Assembly: GCA_013423325.1 (NCBI GenBank)
Contig: BLJB01000231.1
Location: forward strand, 29,754 to 93,753
Length of the DNA: 64,000 nucleotides
Direction of reading: 5' to 3'
From: Usnea hakonensis
Lineage: Eukaryota; Ascomycota; Lecanoromycetes; Lecanorales; Parmeliaceae
Below, piece by piece: positions 32,959-45,452 of this stretch; the first letter of the stretch is position 1, and each line of letters starts with the position of its first letter. The notes below the pieces were generated by a model. The model was not told where the DNA came from. It was given only the letters and a program-made list of their open reading frames with translations, and ran no database searches. The position numbers and the translations under genes were made by a program.

Positions 32959-34420
32959 GCGGTGGTTCCGGATGTTACTGCGGATCTAGGAACCGACTTG
33001 TGCGTATGATTACTGACGAGGACAATATATATATACATGGGTAAACAATAGCAAGAGGAAGAGTTGGAGCTTGTGTACTTTAGGATCAATGGATACAACA
33101 TGGTTACAAACAAGATGCATTCACCAGCATGTAATGGCCATTCCGCTGTCAGACGTGACCGGTCTAAACTTGATTTAATAAGATGAACTAAACATGGAAC
33201 TAGATAAGGGCAATTTTTTGAATTACTTAACGATATAAGCAACATATTATGAAATACTCGAGATGGGTTACACAAAGAAAACCATAGGCGAAGAGACAAC
33301 TTTGCTAACATACTCAGCCAGGTATATTCAAGCGAGGGCTCCACGTGACGGCCGAGATGTCCACGATTTAGAAGAATCGGACCGATATGCTGACTGATGA
33401 GCCGTCCACGTTGTAAGCCGCAGATACTAATCTCGGAAGCCGATTGCATTTCCGAACAGAACAGTCACACCTTCGACTCTTGAATTTCATGGGTGTCCGG
33501 TGAGGAGTATACCAGATTTCATACGGTGCGTATCACTTGTCGAGCGGAGAAGTCGATCCGGTCACAGTACTTGTGCTAGGAAGTAGATGTGTATGAGATG
33601 AGTGTACTGTCTGGATCCCAAAACCAGCGTCCGAAGCGCCATTTGAATACACAGCATATAGTCCGAAGACCCTTGGGACCTTATTATTCACACCACGCTT
33701 CAGCGGTTATACGCAGATTCTGCCGGCAAAGAGGTCGAAAAGCCTCAGGTGCAATGGGTTGATCAACGCTTCGTAGAATGCTTTGTCAGGTCGCAGTGTG
33801 CTGTGTTGTGCGCATAGCAGGTTCGGCGTAGAAGCATTTGAGAAATATGAGCACATCGAAGACTCTGAATAAGGTCTGATGTGACGTACGAAGACTCAGC
33901 ATCGGAACTCTCGATCACCAAACCTCGGTGCTCCTTGGTTGTAAGTAAGCTGTATTCACGGGGATGTATGATCTGTAGGACACTGTGACCTCCGAATGCT
34001 GTTTCTCGGGCCTCCTGAAGCTTGTAGAGGACCTTGTGGGGCTGGAGCTGGGGGGGCGGCGCGGTGTTCTGTGCATATAAGATATGGGTCCTGCGGGTAA
34101 GCATGCAATGATTTCTCCTAGATTCGCGTAGGTAACTGCACTTCCTCAGTAATTCGATTTGGCAATTGACTCATGCGTCGTCAATTCAGCTAGTCTAGGT
34201 CAATCATGTCCCGTTTCCTACCATGAATGCAGACCTACTGAATATCGATGTTGGCCCCGACAAACCATTTCATTATCGTAGTAGACCGTGTTTAGGTGTA
34301 TGTTTTTTCCAAAGTAGAAGGGACGTCGATGATAAAGCTTGAGCGTTAGACACGTCAAGCGCGATTGCCGTCGCTGCCTCCAAAGTGAAAACATCAAGTT
34401 GCTTCCCTATCTCACGCCTG
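32959..34420. other. Intergenic stretch, nothing recognised
   Basis: No frame with a family signal, RNA gene or strong repeat was seen between the Lsb1-like gene and the 2H-phosphoesterase-like gene. Confidence 0.4.
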
Positions 34421-35101
34421 ATGCGATTTGCTTTCCCCTATGTTCACTGGAGCAAGAAGATAAAGATAGCCCCACACCCAACAAAGACTATAGCCACGTT
34501 TCCCATCAGTCAAGCTACCTCGGGTCCTTACACCGCCAACGAGTACACTCGCCAAGCTGATCACACTGCCAATACCGCTCAAGAAGAGAAGGATAGCTAT
34601 ATACTTGCTCTGCACACGGATCTCGAGCATCATAAGCGCGTTACTGCCCTCCGCACTCAATACTTCCCACCAAAGCTTAACAAGCTCTCCGCCCACATCG
34701 CCCTCTTCCGTGCCCTACCAGGCTCCCAGCTCGCTACGATCCAGGCTGATATCGTCGCTGTAGCCGAGAAGCAGCAGTCTTTTCCCATTGCAACGGGCAA
34801 GGCATTCCTACTAGGTCATGGGGTGGCTATTGATGCGAATGTCCCACCAGCCCGCGGGATCTTCAATGAATTGAAGAACAAATGGGAGGGTTTCCTGAGC
34901 AAACAGGACAAGAGCTTCAAAGCGCACTATACCATACAAAACAAAGTGGAAGATGGGGTGCCACAAAGGACGTTGGAGGAATTGCAGAAGACATTTGAAG
35001 GATCCCGAGGGCAAGTTGATGGCTTGTCGCTATATCGATACGACCGAGGGTATTGGCGGCATACGAAGGATTTTATGTTCTCTCATCAGACTGGGTCATA
35101 G
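34421..35101 (+). CDS. 2H phosphoesterase / 2'-5' RNA ligase-like protein
   Basis: The frame is open from upstream, and the first ATG is 34421, giving 226 residues. The first 45 residues look unlike the family, so an upstream exon or a later start is possible. The conserved part begins SYILALHTDLEHHKRVTALR and carries two His motifs: HIALFRALPGS (His about 92) and AHYTIQNKV (His about 169, the canonical HxT). The first motif has Ala where Thr/Ser is usual. 2H enzymes hydrolyse 2',3'-cyclic phosphates of RNA ends or nucleotides. The C-terminus LSLYRYDRGYWRHTKDF is typical of the fungal group. Whether it is catalytically active is unclear because of the HxA motif. Confidence 0.68.
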   Translation: MRFAFPYVHWSKKIKIAPHPTKTIATFPISQATSGPYTANEYTRQADHTANTAQEEKDSYILALHTDLEHHKRVTALRTQYFPPKLNKLSAHIALFRALPGSQLATIQADIVAVAEKQQSFPIATGKAFLLGHGVAIDANVPPARGIFNELKNKWEGFLSKQDKSFKAHYTIQNKVEDGVPQRTLEELQKTFEGSRGQVDGLSLYRYDRGYWRHTKDFMFSHQTGS

Positions 35102-35989
35102 ATCTGGTGCAGCGTCTGCGTGTTGAAGCCGACATGATGTGGACACTTCTTGAGCAAAGGAAGAGTTCTACCTAGATAGTCCAACCTCAAAGGGATGGAC
35201 TGTCAACACAAAATAACGACGACTGCGACCAACCGACTCAGTTGTCTGCCTACTAAGCTACGCCCGAAGCTCTTCGCCTTTCGCCATCCATCCAGCAGGA
35301 CTGTCTGCTGATTCGCAGGGTAGTAGCGCTGTCCCTCCATTTTATAAAACGCCAATGCATGGAAAGCCCGCAGATATCTTGATGTGAGGTAGCGATACTC
35401 GAAATGATACCTAGGACGCCAGGATGAAGCTGGGGGCAAAGAACATGAATTATCTGGGACTGTTGGTCTCGACATTTCGTCTCCATATCCATACGAGTAT
35501 CTTCTACAAATCAGAAACGCAAAAAGACCTCTCAAACCACCATCCCACGCTTCCATGACAACCCCCAATCGAAGATGAGCGTGCCCTCCAAAACCCCAAG
35601 CAAAGAAAGGTCTAAAAGTCCTCACATACCAACAAGCTATACATCAACACCTCTCCACACCCACCACCAACCACACGATACCCCACACCTCTCGCCTCCC
35701 CAGCATCCCTATGTCCCACTATCTCAAATCCATTCATCCACTCCTCAAGAAGCGAAACCCTTCCGAACCCATCCTCGATCCAGCGCCCAGTACCTACAAC
35801 CCACCTCGCCATAACCCTTCCCCTCCAGCGACTTCCAATTGCGCCTACTCTTAACGGCTAGCAGAAGGCATTTGTCATGTACTACACTATGACTCTTTGG
35901 GAGCGAAAAATGGCCTGCAAGACGGTTGGATAACAGCATATTGCCGTTGACAGGCATCAATTCAGAAACAACCCATTTCATTAGTAGTC
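35102..35989. other. Intergenic stretch, no supported gene
   Basis: A 140-residue minus-strand frame (35203-35625) and C-rich frames near 35600-35800 lack any family signal. They are more likely chance. Confidence 0.35.
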
Positions 35990-38755
35990 TTACATCAGTC
36001 TTGATTCAAGACTCTGAAATACCAGGGCCGCCAACATCAGTAGCGTCAAGAACATCCAGGACGGGGACCTGTGCAAAGCCTCCGCAATACCCTCAAAGGG
36101 CTGTATACCGCCGACAGAGCTCGACAAGCCCGTACTAGATGGTCTTGTAGAGTTGAATCCCCCCACCGCCAACCTACCGACATTCTCCGTGGACGTCTCA
36201 ACCGACAAAGTCTTGGAACCCACCACTAGTTCGCCCGCAGAATCCAATAATACACCCGTTCCACTGATCGTGATTCCATGACCTCCAGGAACCAACGTCA
36301 CGCCGGCGACTTTGACAGCGGTGGGATTGGCAGTGACGGCTTGGCCGGCCACGTTCAAGACTTGAGGAAATACCGATACGGAGTTCTCGCCTAATTTGAT
36401 TGTCGAAGAGCCAATTCGCAGGTACGAGGATGTGCCCAAGGAGACAATTGTGCCGGCAAGAGTCACGGCTTGGCTAGGAGGAAGCCAAGTCCCGGCTAGT
36501 GAGAAGCCTGTAGGTGCGGCCGTGAAGATTTGGCTGCCGATGGTGAAGATTGATTGTTGCGGGAGTGCGGTTTCAGGTGGGGTTGGGTTGGGGCTGACAT
36601 CTAAGATGGGGACTGAGCTGCTGCCGACCGCAATTCCGGATTGTCCTAGAGATATTCTGATATCTGAGACTGTGATGGCGGATCCCCCGGGTGTTAGGGT
36701 TGTTCCGGCGATAGAGATGGCATTATTGGACAATGGCTGCGCGACTTGGCCGTTGATGGTCGTGGCTTCGCCCGGGTTTTGATTGCCGATAGCGAGTCTT
36801 CTGCCCTGATCGGTCTCGGCACCTTGGGCTTGCTCTCGATCTCCGCTACTTGCGGTCTCGTTGCTGGCCCGGTCCGGGTCTTTTGAGTCGCTTGAATCTG
36901 CCGCACCCGCTTCTCCGGAATGCTTTCCGGACGAGCTACCAGAGTCCGAGTTTGAAGCTAGGACTCCATTGTAGTTCCCGGTTGTGCCGCTTTGAGAGCC
37001 TGGCCTTGTATCTACTGCCTGTCCCGAATCGTCACCAACGATTCCTGAAATCTTTGATCTAGGCGAGCCTGTTTCTTTACCAGGAACTTCAGTTCTACCC
37101 GTGTAACTCTGAGGGTCAGACTTTGGATTTACATCTAGTCTAGGATCGTCGTCAGCTATATTTGGATCAGAGTCTGATTGATCCGACCCGTGTTTGGGGT
37201 CTCCATTTCCGCTGCTCTCAGACGCCGGCTTGGATATAGGTTCACGTGGAGGGTCGCCATGAACAGCGCTGGGAGAAGTAATGTCCAGCGGATCTTTCTT
37301 TTCTTGAGGCCCACCGACGGAGCCAGAAGCGGGGCCGGATTGGTTATCTGAACCCTCACCTCCAGCCTTAGATCCTGGACCAGTCGTCTGCCGCGGCTGG
37401 GGCGGATTCAGAGTCTGCGCAGGTTGTGGTACCGGTGGCGCACGACTAGTGGATTCGCTGTCTTCCGGATCAGGCTTTAGAGTACGACTTGCCATTGGTG
37501 GTGTGGGTGAGACCTGAGAGTGTGTCGTGGTAATCTTAGGAACCAAATTCGTTGCTACTACTAGGGCCCTTGGTGGATCTATAGCTGTGAAGAACATGTT
37601 CTGACAGACCTTGAAAAGAGGGTTCAAGTCATTGATCTTCTGGGGTACAGCAACGATCGGGCGATATGGCACACCGGGTTGAGGCATATACCAATTCTCT
37701 TCCTGCAAGTTTTTCAGCCGAATGTGCTCTTGAAGTTATTGAAGTAAGGCTAAGTTACCATCACAGACTGTGGAGGACACGGGAGGTCCGCAGGATTGAA
37801 TGGCCGTTCGACGTCATTGTTTTGAGCGCCCAGTGTTGGCGGCCCTGCAAATGTAGATAATTCACCAGGAGAGAAGCTGAGCATCACCTCTGGAATAGTG
37901 GTAATACCGCAACCGCCTCTGGCTTCTATGTCATGGAAATTGGCATAGACTGACGGCGAAGTGCTAGCGGTGTCAGCATTATTTACTCCCATAAGAAACT
38001 GCTCAGGACTGACAATGTGAAATGATCTACTACGACGGTTGTTATCGGCAAGCCATCATTTTGAGTTATATTCGGTGGAACGACTAAGGAGTGATCGCGA
38101 GCTTCAAGTGAAGGAGCCGTGACGACAGTCTCAACCGACTGAGAGCTCACGTTCGTGAAGAATGGATGGTTCCCAATACAAGACTGAGAGGACCACGGGT
38201 TCAGCACCGGTTGCTTAAGAACGACAGTGCCGGCAATAACTTCCGTAGCCGTTGTTATAATCGTTGATCCCGAAACCGGATGTTGAGCGGTACAGCCCCA
38301 GTAGCGCCATGGTATATCAAACATGTCAGTGGTTGTTGTGGCGCCTGGATACGGTGAATTAGTGTTGTTCCCAATAACAGCGAGACAGGCTTTGTCTGCA
38401 TTTGGCTCCGGCCAGTAGTAGATGTCAACACCTCCGCCGCTGAGAAGACAGCGGATCTCGTCCGGATACGAGTCACCGCAGGTGCTTATATACTGAGGGT
38501 CAACGTTAACCGGAGCACCGGTGGGTGCATCGGTCGGTGCTACGAAGATGTCAATGTCACTCCTACTCTTTCGAAAAAGCAAAAAAAAAGCGTGAATTCG
38601 TGGGCCGTACCGGAAGATGAACTCGGTAGGACTGTCGGAGAAGCTCTTGGAAAATGTGCAAATACTGTCCTAGGAACAGCAACTGCGGTTCCACCACCAA
38701 AAGCCTGCACAATAAAAAAAAAGAGAAGCCATGGCATTCCCAAAGGCAAAAGCAT
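35990..38755 (-). CDS. Secreted, membrane- or GPI-anchored cell-surface protein
   Basis: Four exons are proposed: 38755-38666, 38567-38014, 37963-37759, 37702-35990, 853 residues. The last two introns are well supported in phase (50 and 56 nt). The first, and hence the junction after AVAVPRT, is uncertain. A signal peptide is clear (LPLGMPWLLFFFIVQAFGG). An N-terminal Cys/Trp-bearing domain follows (CGDSYPDEIRCLL, WRYWGCTAQHP), then a long Pro/Ser/Gly/Asp-rich spacer. Near the C-terminus are about three related modules of 50-60 residues (SIAGTTLTPGGSAITVSD; SLAGTWLPPSQAVTLAGT; KVAGVTLVPGGHGITISG). The protein ends in a hydrophobic stretch (WMFLTLLMLAALVF) plus a short tail, as in GPI signals or a tail anchor. 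Cell-wall location is inferred. Confidence 0.68.
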
Positions 38756-40646
38756 TAATTTTAGATAGTGATATAATAGCAAAGAGATCTGGTTGTAGTC
38801 GAATAGAAAAGGAGACGTAAAGTAATACCTATCACTTCTAGCTTCTACAACCAAACCAGGAAATCGTCTCAAATACTAGCGAAAGAACGATTCGACGTTA
38901 TTTATGAAGTAATGAAGAAAGGAGACGAGGGATTTGGCAATATCCGCATCATACCTATACAGCAGCCGCGTAGCCTCCAAGCCTCGTAAACATGTCAGCG
39001 CCAAGGTGCGGCGGAGAGTCAAACGAGCCAATATGTCACAGCAGAGTTCACCAAAAGGCCACAGCTTTTCAAAAGCATTATTGTCTGCTGCGGAGGAACA
39101 TGAGTACACAATACTGGAAAGCTAATGATTGTAGTACTCATTATAGAATAGATACCTATATAGTCCATGCTCAGTCTTTGTGCGACCAGGGCTGACAACG
39201 AGGTCCACTTTGTTTCTCCTATCAGAAACGGGCTCCTAAGCGACGAGTACATACTGGGTATCAGACCGTAAATAGCCGACGTGCAACATTGAGTTCGTAC
39301 CTTAAGTACCTATAATGAATCAACGGAACAAATTGTAAAGTAGAGATACTTTCCATGCACAACTAGGTACTTTTACGTACTGGAAGACGTCCACCTGCAA
39401 ACGGGCCAGGCGCGACGTAATTTGCGCGTGCGGGATCGAAAATCTCGAATGGCAGGATATGTTGTATTAAAATGAAGCTCGCGGTACATGACTTGGGATA
39501 CTAAGGTAGGATAGGAGATAAATCATTGAGTTTTTGAATGGTCAGAGAGTATTTTGGTATGCAAGCAGAAGCCTCTTACAAGGACAACGTAAAGCGTCCT
39601 CATCCCCCAAACACAACAATGTCAATCCGGAAACGGATATAGATAGAGGGAGGCTATTTCAAGCAACATGGCTCTATCGTTGTAGAACCATTCTCAGTTT
39701 CAAGAAGAAGACGGGCAATACAGTCTGTTCAAAAGAAGACGTAGACCGTCCGATCGCAGACTTGGCCATCAAATAGCACCGTCCCAGAACATTTTCCCAT
39801 CAATCTAAAGATGACTGCTGGCGATCAGACAGCAACCCCCAAGCCCCTGTATCCAAACAACCTATCAGATCCAAACGCCACTGCTAGCAAGCAGAGCCTA
39901 CAGGAAAGCGTGCACCTAGCCAGGAGAACTTGGGGAGCCATTTTACCAATAGCACAAGACTTTGTTCATATAGCTTAGACCGTCTTGAAGTGACAGCGCA
40001 CATTTCGCCGAAGATCTGGCCATGACACTGCGCCAATAACCGATGAGGAGGACAAAGCCGTTAAGACGAACTCGCTCATTCGACAAGTGTGGCAGGCCCT
40101 AGTCATCTCAAACTAGCGCCCCGTATGACACCTCATGCACAAGAGAATTGTGGTCTATTGAAGCCCTTGGCGTGTGCCTTCAGGTTTTCGGCGCACGCAG
40201 CCCTCATTTACATACTTTGTTATCTTCATCCGTTCAACGCAAAAGCATGGCGCAACTATGCAGCTTGTTCAATCTTCGATTGAGAATGTTTGCAGGCTGC
40301 GCAGGCCCTGCACCCGACTCGAATGCTTCCAATAGGACGGATGTTCCACGAGGACGTCAATGGTTCGGCGTACGCATATAACTCCAACAGGATCTTCCCT
40401 TTAGCGCTTTGGATTGCAGAGCCAGATATCGTGTGATGGGCCATGTCGATCAGTCAGAGCGACATCGCAAGAGGCAAGACACGATGCGTGGATCTGACCT
40501 CACGACAACACTGCCAGTGTACCAAAAGGTCGAAATCTTGTTTCAGTCAGGGATGACCAAAGCTGCCTAGGTCTTTAGTAGATCATTGAAGATTGGTGGG
40601 ATGGGTGCATCAGACAATCACGAATCGCTTGGCCATGGTAATATTA
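38756..40646. other. Intergenic stretch, nothing recognised
   Basis: About 1.9 kb lies upstream of the surface-protein gene and downstream of the poly-Ala gene. Only short, composition-driven frames occur. Confidence 0.4.
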
Positions 40647-41903
40647 CTACATTGCTAATGTATCCAGCAAATGTAAACTTCTCTCTTCCTCTTCTGACGG
40701 TGTGGCCTGCTCATTCGGAAGAAGACTCTTGCGAACTGGTTCCGACGGCCAACCTAATTCCTTTGCAAAGTTCGTTCGCAGATATCCCATGATCCAGAGG
40801 GCTTCGGTTTGGCGATCATCCTGCAGAAACAATTCCGCTGCTCTCACACCAAGAAGAACGATATGATATCGTCTCTGAGCGCTCATTTTTAGTAATGCAT
40901 CGCAGGAAGTGGTTCGGAAATATGTCAAAGCTGGCTGGGGCTCAGGCGACTCTTGGACATATACGCAAACGAATGCGTCAAGGAGGGTGTCATTGTTAAA
41001 CGTTCTGATTGTTTCCAACAAATGTCGCATGGTGATCGCCTCGGGCAGAGCTGCCTGCGGCAGACGACAAATACTCTTCATTAACGCCCATGCCCCCTGT
41101 GCAGCAATATTATGCTTTGAGTTCCTAGTCAACCAAATATTACGAAACTCGGCGACAGTTCGAACAAATAGATTGATCGCAGAATCCAATCCGTCCCCGT
41201 ATCTTGTCTTTTCTTTGATCAGCCGTGCTAACAAAAGGCATTCTATACGTTCAGTGTTCAACCCACGAAGGCTTGTATACGGCGTCTCGTCTGGGCTGTG
41301 GCATTGATGCAGCCAGCGGAGGACTCGAGAGTGCTGGCCCTCTGCAACGAGGAAAGGGACAAAATGAGAAACAAAATGCATGTCCATTAGGAATTCTCCA
41401 GTGTCCTCCATGCCAGAGGCCCATAGCCATTGAAGAATAGTCGACGCTGCGCCAGAATTCTGCATCGCTTCCCTTGGCGTGGCGGCCGGAGAAGCCAAGC
41501 AGGCTTTGTACTGGAGATCCAGAAAGAAGTTTGCGCTCTTCAGATTTGCCACTCCCCGAGAGATCTGATCTTTGAAGGCGTCCATGGGTCTTTCCATGTA
41601 ATCCTGCAGCTGTCCCAATAGTTTACCACTTTGTACGCTCTTGCTGCCAGAATATGCAGGCATCTGAGACTTCGCATCGAAGAGAGGGTTCGTTAAAATG
41701 GTTTGTAGATGGTTGGTGGCATGGTGCTCGTTGCTTGACGAAGCAGTTGTATGTTTCCGATCAAGTTGCTCTCTAAAAGAGGCATTGAGAAGTGAGAGGA
41801 GCCGCTGAGATTCTCGAGATGACATGGGTAGAGGAGGATGTATTTTTGAAGTCAAGGACTTCCAGGTGCGAGCTGCTGCTGCTGCTGCTGCTGCAGTCTT
41901 CAT
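40647..41903 (-). CDS. Uncharacterised conserved-looking protein with poly-Ala start
   Basis: A single frame of 418 residues begins at ATG 41903. Its second segment is an eight-Ala run encoded by a (CTG/CAG)-type microsatellite at about 41871-41893, followed by RTWKSLTSKI. The rest is alpha-helical, with Trp and Leu spacing like a helical-repeat (TPR/PPR-like) protein (QWLWASGMEDTGEFLMDMHF, RRYHIVLLGVRAAELFL). The acidic C-terminus has PSEEEERS. The N-terminus, basic and Ala-rich, could serve as a mitochondrial presequence; this is a guess. The gene is divergent from DEF1 with about 500 bp between the starts. The family is not recognised. Confidence 0.68.
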   Translation of the reverse strand: MKTAAAAAAAARTWKSLTSKIHPPLPMSSRESQRLLSLLNASFREQLDRKHTTASSSNEHHATNHLQTILTNPLFDAKSQMPAYSGSKSVQSGKLLGQLQDYMERPMDAFKDQISRGVANLKSANFFLDLQYKACLASPAATPREAMQNSGAASTILQWLWASGMEDTGEFLMDMHFVSHFVPFLVAEGQHSRVLRWLHQCHSPDETPYTSLRGLNTERIECLLLARLIKEKTRYGDGLDSAINLFVRTVAEFRNIWLTRNSKHNIAAQGAWALMKSICRLPQAALPEAITMRHLLETIRTFNNDTLLDAFVCVYVQESPEPQPALTYFRTTSCDALLKMSAQRRYHIVLLGVRAAELFLQDDRQTEALWIMGYLRTNFAKELGWPSEPVRKSLLPNEQATPSEEEERSLHLLDTLAM

Positions 41904-42403
41904 ATTGGATTGCTCAGCTCATTTGATCACATGATCGTTCATCTTTCCCAGCGCAGTATGCGAGAGTGAATGAAAGGAGGGCCGAATGAAGAAGTGACTG
42001 ACTGAATGAATATGGTCATATCTTGCCTCTGTATAAAGTAACTTGAAGTAACGTAAGTAGGTAGGTAGACTAAGAACGATTCGATCATATGGGCTGCTGA
42101 GTAAGCAGCGGGCACTAAAATACAAATTAACTTTAGAACACGCGCTTGAATTCAGTCGTGACAAGCCAAAGCTGCACAAAGATCACTTATGCTTCTCTTC
42201 AGTACTGCCTCCAACCCTTCCTGACTCTGCTCGTTCTCCTTTGTACGACTACTCAACTACTTTTCCTTTGCCGTGGCTTCTTCGCGAGAGTCGATCCAGG
42301 TCTCTACCCTTCAGGATCGAACACCTCACGTGGAACAATCAAGGCCCATTCATCTACACATCTCTCTCCAATCTCCTTACATACATCACCCAACATCCTT
42401 AAC
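41904..42403. promoter_or_regulatory. Shared divergent promoter of the poly-Ala gene and DEF1
   Basis: The 500-bp interval between two divergent start codons has no other gene. It is CT-rich on the DEF1 side (42190-42400), as is common for highly expressed fungal genes. No specific factor sites are claimed. Confidence 0.45.
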
Positions 42404-45400
42404 ATGTCTGAAGTAAAGTCGCGGCCGTTGGGTCCAAGAGGTCGAGGCTCCGCTCGAGGTCGTGGAGGCTACAATGGTCGAGGCGGTCGAGGCGGTAGCC
42501 GACAAGCAAACGGGCACAAAGAAGAGCTCCCTACAGAAACCTTCTATGAAGACGAAGGAGAACTTGGAGACCTGAAAAAACTGTATGCACCTAAGCTCAG
42601 CATGATAAGAGGGGTGTTCCCAAATTGGACCGACGAGGATCTGGTTTTCGCATTGCAGGAGACCGACGGTGATTTGGAGGGGACCATTGATCGAATTTCC
42701 GAAGGTACATATTCCGCTTTCATCTATTTTATTCAATTCCATCCACTAACATGACCCGCTTTCCCCAGGCAATATCTCTCAATGGGGTGAAGTGAAGAAG
42801 AAGACCAAAGAACGATCTCAGTCAAAGGCCAAAGAAGCGCCATCGAGCGCCGAAGTCTCGACCTCGACTCGCGGTGGACGTGGAAGGGGTGGGCTTGAAG
42901 GTAACCGTGGCGGTCGAGGTCGTGGCTCAGATCGCGGTAGAGGAGCACCTCGCGGTGGCAGAGGTGCTTCTGCAGCCAACGGTGTGCGTAGTACAAGCGC
43001 TGGAAAGACAGACTCAATCCCTGTTGCAAGTACGTCTGAATTGGATACATCGGTTTCAGATGGTGCAATTGGTGGTTGGGATCAGCCAGCAGCAGAGACC
43101 CCAATGGAATCGTCATGGGAAAACATCTCGGCAGACGCGGCACATGCACCCCCAGTCGAAGAGGTCAAGCCACCCACGAAGCCTGATGGTACTCGTAGCT
43201 GGGCTAGTATGTTTAGCAAGCCCGCCCCTGCTCCGGCTCCGCAAAAGGCACCTCGCCCAGTCCCCAGCTATGATGCTCCTGTTGAGCCACCAATCACAGC
43301 CACATCAGTTCCCGACGATGCGGGAATGGCAGGGCTACCGCCTCCTATAGCGATGAATGAGACTTCGGAAATCCCAAATACCCCTCCAACATCTGATTTG
43401 GCAGTGTCCGAACCACCAGCCAACATTACCCCTTCGAAGGATGAATTAACGGAAACAAACCTTGAGCAGGTTCTCGATACATCTGGACCACAACCATCGG
43501 CGACTGCGGCGAGCACAGTCGCGAGTACCATAGATCCACACAATGGACCCGGTGGTGCGACTTCACTTCATCCTTCTCAACAACAACCTGGATCGCGGCC
43601 CCCACTTGGCGGCTTTGCCACGAGTGCATACAAAGCGACGGGATTATCTGGACGCTCGGCGAGTTTCCATCGAAGGATCCAGGAACAACAAGAGGCTGTG
43701 GTAATGCCGGGGAAGCACGCAGTTGATCGGACAGCGGTACAATTTGGAAGCTTGGGACTGAACGGGACTACAGAAGATGTGGACGTAGACAGTGATCGAG
43801 AAGACGCTGAGACTCGGGCGCAACCACCTCAGCATTCTCCAATTGCACCAAGAGCTGCACTTCCTCCCGCGCCTCAACAACAGGGGTTTGCAGCCCATTC
43901 TCTGATCAACGACCCTCTTCCGACACCGAGGCAAGCCCCCGGATTCCCCCCCGTAAATCAACCATCGGCAATACAGCAGTCAAGCCAAGCCTTGCCCAAC
44001 GATACAGGTTCGCAGTCACAGCAGCCGTACAATCGCTATGGACAGCAGGCGCCCCAGCAAGAAATTTCAGCACCTGCGCAGAAAGCGTATGAGCCGTTTG
44101 GCCAGCAGATCCAGCAGTCTCAGCCCTTTGACAACTATCCGTCTGCATCCCAGGGTCAGAATCCGCCTCCACAACAGACCCAGCCTCAACAAAGTGCTTA
44201 CTCGTCTGCATCAAACGACGTGTCTTCATACTATACCTCCGACGGTCAGCGAAATCCCTATCCCAACAGCATCTACGGGACCTATGGTCAGCAATCGCAG
44301 CCGAATGCTCAAGACACTGGCGCTGCTCAACAGAGAGGAGCCAGTGCTTTCGGTGCTTCTGCGGCTGAGCAAGGATCTCAGTATGCCACCAGCCAAGCTC
44401 AACAGGCCCCTGCGAATCGATTTGGTCAAACCGGCGAAGCTCACACTAGCGGCCACTCAACGCCAAACCCTTCTTTATCCGGTCAACAACAGCCAGGTCA
44501 ACCGCATCAAATGCTCCCGCAGCAGGCCCAAGGTCAGGCTGGAGGCCAGCATGGAGGATTCTCATATGGACATCCATACTATGGTCACCCTTACTATGCT
44601 TCGTACGGAAACCAGCCAGTAAGTAATCATCCATATGGTCGTGAACGTCCGATGTTTGACGACGTCCGTCGATATGATGATCAATATCTTACACAAACTG
44701 CTCAGTACGGGTACGGTGGCAGTCAAGCCGGATACGGAGGAGGTCCTTTCGGAGGTGCTGGAGGAAAACAAGGCATGTATGGTCAACCACATCAAGGCTA
44801 TGGGGCGTCCCCACAGACGGGCTATGACCAGAATTCAGCCTCTCCGGCGAACACGGGTGCGTTCGGACACCAGCACGCGTCATCTGGCAGAGAGAGCGCT
44901 GCTCCCGGAGGCCTCGGCAGCTACGGGCGTACTGGGTCGGCACAACCATCGGAAAACGCTCAGCAGTATCCTGGCGCCGGTGCCAGCAACCACGGTGGTA
45001 TGCCTGATGTATTTGGGCAAAGGTCCCAGTCGACCTACCAAAGCCAGAACTCGGGAATTGGCTCCCACATGAGCCAACAGACCGGCGACGACCCACTTCG
45101 CAATTATGGTGAATCGTCCAAAGTGCCTGGTGGGCCCAGTCCTGCGCTAGGACAACCCGGAGGTCGTCCTGGATCTGCTGCAAATGTGCCAGGTCAGATC
45201 GGATTGCCACAATCCCAAGGGCAAGGTCAAGGTCAGGGCCAACAAGGATACGGTGGATACATGGGCCACCAGATGCATGGTCAGCAGGGTTCCCAATACG
45301 GCGGAGGTCCAGGAGGGTTAGGCGGTGCACACCATCAAAGCGGAGGACAGAGCCATCAAGCGGGTGGTTACGGTGCTTATGGGCCTGGTTACGGCTCAGG

Positions 45401-45452
45401 ATTCTATGGAAACAACAGTCGGGGCGGATGGGGTGCCAATTATGGGCATTAA
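42404..45452 (+). CDS. DEF1: RNA polymerase II degradation factor Def1
   Basis: Two exons (42404-42704 and 42769-45452) across a 64-nt GTACAT...CCCCAG intron give 994 residues. The start MSEVKSRPLGPRGRGSARG opens an RGG-rich stretch. Residues about 63-100 form the CUE ubiquitin-binding domain (YAPKLSMIRGVFPNWTDEDL, FALQETDGDLEGTIDRI). Then comes NISQWGEVKKKTKERSQ, diagnostic for fungal Def1, a second RG-rich segment, and a Gln/Gly/Tyr-rich disordered C-terminus of about 550 residues. In yeast Def1 recruits elongin-cullin ligase to stalled RNA polymerase II. It is processed by the proteasome, which removes the C-terminal part so that the rest enters the nucleus. The length is greater than yeast (738). 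Confidence 0.9.

Noticed and set aside
35203..35625. 140-residue minus-strand frame
   Set aside because: It shows no motif, no clear codon pattern and no flanking exons. It is kept as intergenic.
43268..45330. Several antisense frames opposite DEF1
   Set aside because: They are shadows of the Gln/Gly-rich coding strand and show no independent family signal.
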